Source: Lineus longissimus (Eukaryota; Nemertea; Pilidiophora; Heteronemertea; Lineidae). Taken from it: a stretch of 64,000 nt of DNA. Under the pieces are notes generated by a model. The model was not told the origin of the DNA and did no database searches. It worked only from the letters and a program-made list of their open reading frames with translations. The DNA lies in contig NC_088309.1 in NCBI RefSeq assembly GCF_910592395.1, positions 4,280,501-4,344,500 on the forward strand. Reading direction: 5' to 3'. The number at the start of each line of letters is the position of its first letter. Within the stretch, counting starts at the first letter, position 1. A program made the translations under genes and the position numbers. Shown here piece by piece: positions 26,703 through 36,293 of this stretch.

Positions 26703-27199
26703 TCGGAGGTCGTCCAAGGAGTCGGAAAATACAAGATTTCGGACATTCTTGCGACTATCAGACGCTGAATCAGTGTGACCTTAACCTTTTGTTCAAAGAT
26801 CAAGGGCATTTGTGAACAGTCAAACATTGATTCCATAAGGGTCAGTGTGACCTTGAGTTATGTTGAGGTCAAGCTCAATTGCTAAAACAACATTCTGGAC
26901 GTCTTGCCATGGCATGGCTGGATGTACAAAATGTTTGTTTTTTATAGTGCAGCCCCGAATCAACATCGCTCTGTAATCACACATGGTGTGCACTGGCTGC
27001 TTGCTAATCATAAATAACAATTTCTATGAGAGCCACTTAACAAAGATCAGTTCTGGGATTCGACATTAGGCAGGTTATAGCAACCCCTACCAACGACGAA
27101 GACCGAACTAAGGTCTGTCGAGTCATCAAGTCATTTGGTAACTCCTCCGTATGACACTCGTAATCATCATTTGTACTAGTTGTGCAAGGAATGTGCAAA

Positions 27200-27307
27200 G
27201 TAACGTTGCGCGATATTATATTGCCACGTCGTGAGAAGAGTGTGCGCTGTATCGCCACTTTTGAATGGGAATTAACGACACGACGATACAATATCGCGCA
27301 ACGTTAC
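27200..27307. mobile_element. MITE with 18-bp perfect terminal inverted repeats, intact copy
   Basis: GTAACGTTGCGCGATATT at the left end is the perfect reverse complement of AATATCGCGCAACGTTAC at the right end. Total length is 108 bp. The same family occurs at 27458-27793 and in GOLPH3 intron 1. Confidence 0.8.
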
Positions 27308-27457
27308 ATGAGCAGTTTTAAACGTGATTATGTAAAATAATTTTCACAAATTAATAAGTGATATTGAATGATTAACTGAAAATTGAATTTATTTGCAAAT
27401 CGTGTGATCTTGACTTGATTCTTCTTCATTGATCAGGAAAAAATTAAAATCAACCAA

Positions 27458-27793
27458 GTAACGTTGCGTGATATTATATCGCCACGTCGTGAGAAGAGAC
27501 TGCTTTGTATCGCCACTTTTTAATGGGACTTAACGTCATGACCTAAGCCGCGATAGAACTCAGAAGTGGCGATACATTAGGGCCGTTTAGACGACAGGCG
27601 AAAAGACCGCATTCGGATCGAATCTGGATGAATCCGGATTAAAACCACCCAAGGCGATGGTACCTTTTTAGTCCGGATGCAACCACATTGATCCGGATCT
27701 TTTTGCGTTTACACGACGAAAAATTAATCCGGATTCGGGACGCATCCGGATTTTTTCGCGTCGTCTAAACGGCCCAAATATCGCGCAATAATT
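27458..27793. mobile_element. Second copy of the same MITE, split by a nested element
   Basis: The left end GTAACGTTGCGTGATATT and interior match the intact copy at 27200. The right end (AATATCGCGCAA) is found only after the nested 27580-27775 element. Confidence 0.7.
27580..27775. mobile_element. Nested non-autonomous element with 16-bp terminal inverted repeats
   Basis: GGGCCGTTTAGACGAC at 27580 and GTCGTCTAAACGGCCC ending at 27775 are perfect reverse complements. The 196-bp interior has repeated ATCCGGAT words and no coding frame. It is inserted in the MITE copy at 27458-27793, so it is the younger insertion. Confidence 0.75.
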
Positions 27794-28551
27794 TATCATT
27801 GTGAAGCATTGCGCGACGATGGTATCGCTCGCTTCCTTGCCCAAACGAGAATTATGATAGGCAATTCTGAAATCGCCGGTACCACCAGAAGAATGTCTTC
27901 GAAAAGACTCTTACTGTTTGGCGGCAACGCTATGCTCTGTTGCCATGTTACTATGGGAACGGGTTCGTAGCATTTTTTCTCCTTCTCCTTACATGTTCCC
28001 GTTTATTGCTCACTTTTCGAAAACTGGGTGAAGGTAATTCCACCCTATACATGTACATCTACGGCGTAGGGTTAGCTGTTTGCGAAACAGGTACATCAGC
28101 AGAGTTGGCCTATAACAAGTGGTAGGCTCCCGATTCAGTCCGATTTTGTGATCATATCATCGACCTCTTGGTCGATACCGCCGAGTCCGGATTGTAAAAA
28201 GTGGTAGTCCTATTTAGAACAGACTACAAGTATATTTATTACGAATACAGCTTAGCTTTGATGCAAATTTTATCAAAACATTATTCAATCAAGTTTTTTG
28301 AACAACGCCACAGGAATGAAAATATCGAGTCATGACATGACAGTCAGCATGAATTGAAAACCTTCCATTAACAATGAGGTGTAACACTCTAAAACTCATT
28401 TCAAATCGTACAAGGAAAGATCAAAAGTCTGCGATAATGGGAGGGGGGAATTCGACTGATCGAAAACGGGTGAGAATTTGCAGGCTACCACAGTACAGTG
28501 CCCCCTCCCCTGATTTATGCATGGGGGCTTTCCAATGGACCTATCTCCCGA

Positions 28552-29313
28552 TCAATCGGTAGTTTGAATGGATATCGAGGGCACTGTCTGTTGGATATCA
28601 ACTGTTGCTTTCGTCTCATCGGCGAGACCATCTGCACTGGCGGGACTGTCGTTGCTTGAAATCTGATTGGCAGTCCCAAACTGGACGCAAAGTGTAGTGG
28701 TAAATGCGCAAACAAGACACTGCACACTGGCAACAACAAGTTCAGCAATCCCAGATATCACTAAAAGTGAGTTCATAGAGACCCTTGCAACATTTGTGCT
28801 ATAGTTTGGTATTTCGCATTTCTCCCCCGGATAGGGAAAACGTTCCTGGCAATACAGAGTTTCATTTATAAACAGCTTTCGATCAACTCCCAGGGCAATT
28901 CCAGCAAGAATCATCATGGCTGCCGCGACAAGCGCAGAGAGTGACGACATCACCATGCACGTGACAATATGGAAGGTCTCCTTGGTTTTGACAGAATAGA
29001 TTCCAAATCCTCCAGCCAAAAAGAAGAAGAAAACTGGTCCCCAGACTCCGATTAAAACAAAGTAATAAGCTGCGTGTATGATTGCCGCAATGATGGCAAC
29101 AACGAGAGTGAACATCCCAATTGCAATCTGTAGCCTGCCGCAGAGCAGCTGTGCCTCGGGTTTGAATCCTTGTCGCTGCGGTTCGGTTTTGATTGGCTCC
29201 GGGTACTCAAACACTGGATGAGTGTCAGAATTCTGCTTCCATCCGATGTGCTTTGGTGGGTTACGCAATGGTGGCAGTTTATTGCTCCGAAACTCTTGCT
29301 TGGGGTACGACAT
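28552..29313 (-). CDS. MS4A/CD20-like four-pass membrane protein 2, 253 aa
   Basis: A single coding exon; the true ATG is at 29313 (MSYPKQEF). A splice acceptor (TTTTAG at 29342-29340) just upstream implies a 5'UTR intron. Four hydrophobic segments lie at about 60-82 (LQIAIGMFTLVVAIIAAII), 85-105 (VLIGVWGPVFFFFLAGG), 114-140 and 180-207. The loop between segments 3 and 4 has a glycosylation-type INET and two cysteines (YCQ, KCE), matching its tandem relative at 30.8 kb (YNET, FCV, DCV). The blocks LQI-IG-F and GVWG-V-FFLAGG are typical of MS4A proteins. Probable plasma-membrane protein; function unknown. Confidence 0.82.
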   Translation of the reverse strand: MSYPKQEFRSNKLPPLRNPPKHIGWKQNSDTHPVFEYPEPIKTEPQRQGFKPEAQLLCGRLQIAIGMFTLVVAIIAAIIHAAYYFVLIGVWGPVFFFFLAGGFGIYSVKTKETFHIVTCMVMSSLSALVAAAMMILAGIALGVDRKLFINETLYCQERFPYPGEKCEIPNYSTNVARVSMNSLLVISGIAELVVASVQCLVCAFTTTLCVQFGTANQISSNDSPASADGLADETKATVDIQQTVPSISIQTTD

Positions 29314-29339
29314 CTTTTCACTTAGATTGTAAGCCAATT

Positions 29340-30797
29340 CTAAAATGAAAAACCATAGGTCTTAATTTTACTACGAAAAAAGGTTTATCCGAGTTGTAGT
29401 GTTATCAAATTTATAGGTACAATTGAAAGGAAAGCCAACCCGAGTAGTTTCTACAATTCTGTATAGAACACAACCATGGAAGGGGTGGTTTCCCTGGTGT
29501 CCTCACTCACCCATGCAATAAACGTTTTTGCTAAGCTAAAATGTTGTTATAATGCTGTTATGAACGCAAATTTTGCTAAAACTTTGATTTATGCCTCGTA
29601 TTTGTAAACCAGTCTAGCGTTGGGACGACAACTTTATATACATACGGCACTTCGCGGTCAACTTTAGAAGGGGACGGTGGTGGAGAAAAATTGACTTACC
29701 TAAGGAGACAATTGCCCTTATCCCGCTGTTTGATTGTGATATCTCTAACTACATGCGGTTTAAATGGAATGGATTCCAGACTTAGAATAAAAAACTAATT
29801 TCGTGTCAAATTCGACTAATTCGTTTGAATTATGTTGTATTGTATCGTATCGTGTTGTAGACATACTAAACATGGCTTCACAAGGTAGCCATGGAGTAGA
29901 TCCTATTACAATAGCTATACATAATGCATGAGAAAGTTGGCAAATAAACCCTTACTTAACTAATAAATCCTTACTTTGCTAACAACGGTAGGCTTAGCTT
30001 TGCTTCGCTTGCCTAGCATGTTCATAGATAGTATAGATCGGCCTAGGCACGTGCATGAGGCATAGGCTCTACTTTTGCATACAGTGCCAGGTTGAGAACC
30101 TTGGCCTGGTCCTTTTTTCTCGTGTAAATTTTGGGACGTTTGACAAATAATACTTATTGGCAATGTTAATCCAGACCTCCTTTATGACGCCAGTTATGAC
30201 GTCAGTTATAAATTGTTATAATCCATAATTCGACCAAGCTGCTTCTCGTGAACGAAGGAATCACTGTTTCCCGGACCTCTTATAGGTCAGTGTCCAAATT
30301 TTCGACGTAAATCTGGGTTTATCCGCGGTTAAAAGCAATAACCGCATCTAAGAAGTTCTTTCAATAAGCTCGCCCAACTGAAATGCTTACCATTTTAAAA
30401 AATCTCCACGCTAAATAAGTTATTAGCAAGAATTTATTATTTCAATTAAAATTAATCGTCGGTTACAGAAATGGAAAACACACACAGATATAGAACTGAA
30501 TAACACAATAATGTAATACAAACAGCTTACATGATAAAAATTTACACACTATTATCCCTATAGTGTACGCGGTGGCTGGGGACAACTCGGGATCCCGACT
30601 TCACTCTAAACTCTAGGATCTTAAAATTTGACGGCATTAGAGCGACTCGAAGACAGGATCCGTTATTTGTTCTAAATGTCAGATCCTTAAGCGGGAACTC
30701 TTCCACTAAGTAAACCCTTGGCATAAATGGAAGAATCAGCTAGAACGGCTTCGGGGGTCACACATTATTTTCAGTTGTTTTTATTCACCGTGTTTTA
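29340..30797. other. Spacer between the two tandem MS4A-like genes
   Basis: No coding exon supported. It likely holds the 5' non-coding exon and promoter of gene 2 and the 3'UTR of gene 3. A minus-strand AATAAA (TTTATT at 30433-30438) is a candidate end for gene 3. A 60-codon minus frame at 30542-30724 was judged UTR. Confidence 0.35.
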
Positions 30798-31736
30798 TTA
30801 TGACCGACCGCCGCCCCTGCTCCATTTGTTTCCGATTGGAGGAGTCCGCGGGGTTGTTGGTTGGGCAAATGTGACGTTCTTCCCTGATTCTCCCCTCTTG
30901 TCATCGGAGGGTTGACTTGATGATTTTTTTTCATGTTTGACATGTCCATTCTGAGAATTCCCGTTTGACTGTTTCTGTGTCTTTGGTTGTTCTTGCTTGT
31001 AAGGCGTGTGTTGGACGAAATTGAGTGACTTCGTCGTTGGAGTTGCTTGGAAACTTTTAACTGGACTACCACAGTTGGCTGCGAACCAGAGAGCTACCTG
31101 TGAGAGGGCAATAATGAGTTCCGCTGCACCAAGGCACAATAGGACAATGTTGGTAATAATTCGTCCTCCGCTCATTCCATCGTCAGGGATAACGCAGTCA
31201 TCGTATGCGTATGTGGCGCGAAGAACACAGAATGCTGTTTCATTGTAGTACAAGGTAGTGTCAACGTATATTCCCGCGGAAGACAAGCTGATAATTACTA
31301 TTGCGACCAGTGCCGACAGTAACGATACCACCATACAAGCCAGAATCAAACATGAGTCCTTCGTCCTCGCGGATCGCACAGCCAGTCCGCCCGCCAAGAA
31401 GAACCCGACTGCACCCCAGACGCCGACGAAGACATACCAGAATGCAGCACGGATAATCCCACCAACGACACCCATAATGAACGAGAATAATCCGATGGTG
31501 ATCTGGAGGACACCGCAGATGAAAAACATATTCGGTTTGAATCGGTCCGATGCGAATGTCGTGACTTCAGTACTGCTCTGTTTCGGTGATCTCCGAGGCG
31601 CCGGTTCATCGGTTTGAGATTGAACCGGCGGTAGCACCTCTTTTATTGGGGCTGGCTGAGCGCCAGTGTCATTGGCCAAGGGGTCCAGCCGCGCTGGAGC
31701 TTGCCGTGGCGTTTCCACCTGACCAGGTTGCGACAT
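30798..31736 (-). CDS. MS4A/CD20-like four-pass membrane protein 3, 312 aa
   Basis: A single coding exon from the ATG at 31736 (MSQPGQVETP). A Pro-rich N-terminal tail of about 65 residues precedes four hydrophobic segments at about 72-96 (CGVLQITIGLFSFIMGVV), 100-120 (VGVWGAVGFFLAGGLAV), 129-154 and 193-219. The loop before segment 4 has N165 (NET) and cysteines C170 and C181, as in its neighbour. A long basic, Gln/Ser/Pro-rich C-terminal tail (about 90 residues) ends RGGGRS and is not seen in gene 2. Same strand and similar core as gene 2 indicate tandem duplication. Confidence 0.82.
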   Translation of the reverse strand: MSQPGQVETPRQAPARLDPLANDTGAQPAPIKEVLPPVQSQTDEPAPRRSPKQSSTEVTTFASDRFKPNMFFICGVLQITIGLFSFIMGVVGGIIRAAFWYVFVGVWGAVGFFLAGGLAVRSARTKDSCLILACMVVSLLSALVAIVIISLSSAGIYVDTTLYYNETAFCVLRATYAYDDCVIPDDGMSGGRIITNIVLLCLGAAELIIALSQVALWFAANCGSPVKSFQATPTTKSLNFVQHTPYKQEQPKTQKQSNGNSQNGHVKHEKKSSSQPSDDKRGESGKNVTFAQPTTPRTPPIGNKWSRGGGRS

Positions 31737-33732
31737 GACTTTGCTTCAGAATATAAATCTGGAAAAACAAACTTTTCAACATAAACCATTTTGTGCTAGC
31801 GTTTTTTCTGAAGCGCCGAGGGGATTATCTTGATGCTGATGATGAGGATGACTACAATCGATGCTGTCTCCGCCACAGAAAGTGTAGTTAAGCCTATTAT
31901 TGTTGGTTACCAGAGCATACTGAACTTGCGCTTCAATCGGCTTTGCCTCCGTTGCTGAGCAATGCCGTCAGGGTCAAGATGTCGTTTCATTTGCAGGGCG
32001 GATACTGATTAAAGTAACAGAGATTAGAAATGGACAAGACTGGGTAGTACATCTCCATGTAGCTTTGGAGTAGCATATTATACCAGCGCGTATATATGAA
32101 TCAAAGGTAGCCCAAAAAGTACTGCATAGACAATTTTATCCTATGAAAACCTCGATCAAACTCGGTCTTCGACAAGAAATCAAATTTAAACCAACCTTCT
32201 TGGAGATATTCCTTTTGCTCCGTTTTGTAACTATCCTTTATTTAGAGGAGCCCAGAGATATGCCAACCACAACTCGCTAATTGATTACGTCCTCAGATGT
32301 TTCCTTGACAGAATGCCGACCTGACTGTAACGAACTGCTTTCGTTGTGTAATACAAGTATTGCATTACACAACGAAAGTATTTGAAAATATTCTAATCTC
32401 AAAATCCGAGGATTTACGCGACATGGAGGCCGAACTGCTATTTAGAGAGATTTCGTTTTCCTTGTAAGGCCGGTCGTGACTTGGTAACATTTAGTAATAA
32501 TGCCTAAGAACTATCCTTTTTGTTTCTAAAAGTAGTTTATTGTGAATATTTTTATTAGGCTTGCACATACTTATGATTAATACACAATATGGTGTCCTAT
32601 AGTTGGGTCAGGATTAGCAATTAGGGGACCGGTAGACCCACTGGGTGAGAAATCGGACATAATTAGTGGGTTTCCATGACATATCTGTTATATTCCATAA
32701 CAAAAATATCATTTACTTTTGATATTAGTTAACCTTTGGAACAATAGCTATTGAAACTTTCCAGGCGCGGATCCAAGTGGGGGCGATTTTGATCTCAGAT
32801 AAATTTGATAGTTCATGATTGATATCGTGGCAATTTTTCAAAATCAAAAGTGCATAATCTTTTTGTGTCAAAAAAGATGAAACAAACCCTTTCGGAAAGA
32901 GATGAGCAGGTCCTTACTTACCATGCCAATTTAAATGCAGACATGCAGGAATGAAGAAACCATAAAAATTAGATTCCAACCAATATATTTATTTTAACAT
33001 TCGAGATCTACATATAAACCCTTGACAATGTTGATATAGTTTGCTGTCGCTGCTACAGTACATGACAGCAATTTGACTACAAATTTTTCAGATTTTGTTA
33101 GCATAAAATCCCACACCCTAAATTGTCATAGCCAAAGGTGCCGACTGAATGCACACACACACAACCTCGTGGTAGCAAAAATACTGCATAAACATCCTCG
33201 AATATTGACTATTCGAACACATACTGTTTCAACAGTCAATTTTATATTCAATATATATCTATATAATTGTTCAACAGTAGTACACCGACCGCTCTGATGA
33301 AACCTTGGTATCGTAAATTGTTGGAATGGGATGCCAGGGCCTGGTTTTTCAAAACAAGTCATTCACGAACTTGACCATACGCAACAGGTGACCAGACTTT
33401 TTGCCAAGGTAAAGTTTGTATCAAGTTAGTTAGTACTAACATGTTTTGAACAACCATGTCCAGACCTACTGCACACACAGTTTTTAGCCTGTTTTAAAGA
33501 TGAATACACCTGAGAAATTTCTGATGCTCCAATGTAGTCGATCTAACATACATGTAATATTTTACATAACAACATGTAGGTTTTTTTCTCATAGTAAAGT
33601 TAATCAACTACCATATTCAATGGCTGTATTTGACTCCCTGTTCATGAACAAACTAAACCTTTTGCAAAAATGAGGAGGATTTTGTCAGAAGATTTCTAAC
33701 TCTAAGTAATCTGTTTTTGTACGTAAATGAAA

Positions 33733-34776
33733 TGGCCAGGGCCATTGTGCTCACCTCATGTGGAGGAAAGATAGATAAAGAGCATGGTCTTGTGTCATGT
33801 AGTGTTAGGTTTGATGTAGGTCCAAGCAATTACAATTTCCCCAAAATGGCCAATTTACAGTACATTCGACCTCTGTGACCTTGAAAAGTAGGTCAAATCA
33901 AAGAAGACCCGGGTGACACATTGAATGGTTGTTAGAATTAGATGTACCTATGATATAAAATTGGTGCCAATCGGGCAAGTCATTACTAGGAATAATGGCA
34001 TTTTGAGGAATTTAGGATTTGGCCCCCTCCCTGGAGGCCAAACGGCAAATCAGATCGCACCAAACTTCGGTACCTGAGATCACCTGACCAAGGGGTAAAT
34101 GTGTACTTAATTTGTGATCAATAGTCATTGCAGTTAAGAAACGTGCCATAGTTACGGCCTGACAGCGAATTTACGCCATTTGACCTCTGTGACCTTGACA
34201 AGAAGGTCAAATTAAAAACCTGTGTGACATATACTGTATGATGGTTAGATGTACCCATGATATCAAATTGGTGGCAATCGGGCAAGAAGTTAAGGAATAA
34301 TCACATTTTTAAGGTTTTTGGATTTTGCCCCCTGGTGGTCAAGTGGTGAATCATATTGCACCAAACTTCGGTCCCTGAGATCACCTGACTAAGGGGTAAA
34401 TGTGTACCAAATTTGGTATCAATAGTCATTGCAGTTTAGAAACGTGCCATCGTTACATCCTAACGGCCAATTTACACCATTTGACCTCTGTGACCTTGAA
34501 AAAGGAGGTCAAATCAAAAACCCGGAGGATATATGATGCACCTTTGCTAGAAGTACCTACCATATTTTTTTCAAAATTTCCCGACTACTATTAAGGGAGA
34601 TATTGCATATTTTCACTTTTAACGTTTGGCCCCCTGGTGGCCAAACCATGAAACGAATCGGACCGAAACTTGGTCTCCCAGGTGTCATTACATAAGGGTA
34701 CATGTGTACCAAGTTTCAACTCAATAGCTCTAACAGTTACGAAACGTGCCCTGCTAACGGACGACGGACGACGACG

Positions 34777-34820
<44 letters not shown>

Positions 34821-34876
34821 ACGACGGACGCCACGGTATGGGATAAGCTCACCTCTGCTAAGAGGTGAGCTAAAAA
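33733..34876 (+). mobile_element. Tandem-core element with GAC microsatellite and terminal palindrome (pearl/HINE-like)
   Basis: Three diverged copies of an about 300-bp unit are marked by GACCTCTGTGACCTTGA at about 33868, 34182 and 34483. Each unit also has CACCAAACTTCGGT or similar, AAACGTGCCAT and GGCCCCCTGGTGG. They are followed by a (GAC)n microsatellite (about 34759-34831). The element ends with a 10-bp-stem palindrome, AGCTCACCTC-TGCTAA-GAGGTGAGCT, and an A-run. A GCTCACCTC-like word also starts the element. The order core repeats, microsatellite, hairpin resembles the pearl/HINE (Helitron-related) elements known from bivalves and other invertebrates. Class is inferred; it has no coding capacity. 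Confidence 0.65.
34759..34831 (+). repeat. (GAC)n microsatellite
   Basis: Nearly pure GAC/GACG trinucleotide array inside the mobile element. It produces poly-Asp and poly-Arg shadow frames that are not genes. Confidence 0.9.
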
Positions 34877-36293
34877 GCGATGTTCAACCCCTCCCTCAAT
34901 GTGACTAGGCCTACCCACACCAACAACAATGAACATGGACTTTGCATACAAGACTCAAGAACACATTCCCATGTTCTTGGCAAGTTCATAAGCAGTGGGG
35001 GACAGGGAGACAAATACAGCCAAAATTAAAGTCTAAACAAATGGTTACAAGTTATACAATACACTTACGGTTTAGAATAGTCTGTGATTGTGTTTGAGCC
35101 ATCAAAATGATTAACTTAAGTATCAAATCAAATCAAATTTGTATAATCAAGGAAATACTGTTCTTTTAAGAGTGAGGTGGCATCATTTGTTATAAAGTGA
35201 GACTAGATGGACCAAGTTAAAAGTTGCATGATGTCACTGATAAGTGTCTATATTATCTCACAGTACATTGGCATTATTCCCACTCGTAAAGGGAATGGTT
35301 ATTTGACAAACTAGAGTAGGGAGCTTTAGTCACCTGGATACTACCCATTGGACCCCCTATCTCCTATCACTGAGCTACATGTACTCAATCTTCAAGCAAA
35401 CAACAATATGATACTTAATAACAGGGTTTAGAATCTGCAAAACATTTTTGTTTGATAGACAGTCAATATGACCACAGGAACATGTCCCTGTGACTCATTA
35501 TTGGATACCAGATGACAGTTCCACGATACATAACATTTTTAAAGGTTAATGCAAACAGAATTGCAAAGAAATGCAGGATAAAAAAACTTGTGGCAAACCT
35601 ATGGCAACAAAAGACCTGGACAATGAAGTAAACTATGTATATGTAAGGAATATACATGTATACCATTCTAAGAAACATTCTAAGATACACTCTGTGCAAG
35701 CCTACAGTACTGTCCTCTCATCAATCCATATCATCTACTCAACTTGGCCGAGTACTTACAGTTTACTATTTCATCATGTGTTTTGTATTCTATTTTGATC
35801 TTTGCCTCTCTATAAATTAAAATTTCTGTTCCTATGTACTTAGTAAAATGTCAGAAATGCTGTTTTAAAATGCACTTGAAACTGGAAACCCAGAACATAT
35901 AGCGGTTTCTAAATAAACGAACATAAAGAAACCATTGAGATTGGATTTAAAGCCAATCGAAGACAGGCAATTTTTATTCCAGCCGACATCCACCAGTCAG
36001 AGGGTAAAAAGGCAATGCCTACATGACAAGACATAGCAGTCTCTGTACACACTAGCGCACAATGGAAACTGTGGATGTGGAAATAAACAATTCTTTGGCA
36101 CAGCACACTTTCTGGGCGAAGGTAAAGAGTACACTTGTGAAAAAGTTGACCGACCACAAGAATTCAACAATGACTTTTAATTTAGTGCAAACTGACCGTT
36201 TAAATGCTACAATGATTTACTATTCATGTACATGTAAGTCTGCCTGAGAGACGGTACGGTGTGAAAAAATGTTATAGATTATATGACGGAGTC

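Larger units (their letters stand above)
26703..28551. other. Intergenic, rich in MITEs
   Basis: No gene recognised. It contains two copies of one MITE family (27200-27307 and 27458-27793), the second carrying another element inside it. A minus-strand poly(A) signal (TTTATT at 28235-28240) probably ends the MS4A-like gene 2 mRNA. Confidence 0.5.
31737..36293. other. Intergenic and 3'UTR region containing a tandem-repeat mobile element
   Basis: No coding gene recognised in about 4.5 kb. A short inverted repeat (GCTTTCGTTGTGTAATAC against GTATTGCATTACACAACG) lies at about 32337-32372. The main content is the element at 33733-34876. The right part probably holds the BCKDK 3'UTR, with a minus-strand AATAAA (TTTATT at 35973-35978). 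Confidence 0.45.

Noticed and set aside
30542-30724. 60-codon minus frame downstream of MS4A-like gene 3
   Set aside because: It lies in the probable 3'UTR and shows no domain or homology I recognise.
34702-34951. Open frames coding poly-Asp or poly-Arg
   Set aside because: They are the GAC microsatellite of the mobile element read in different frames.
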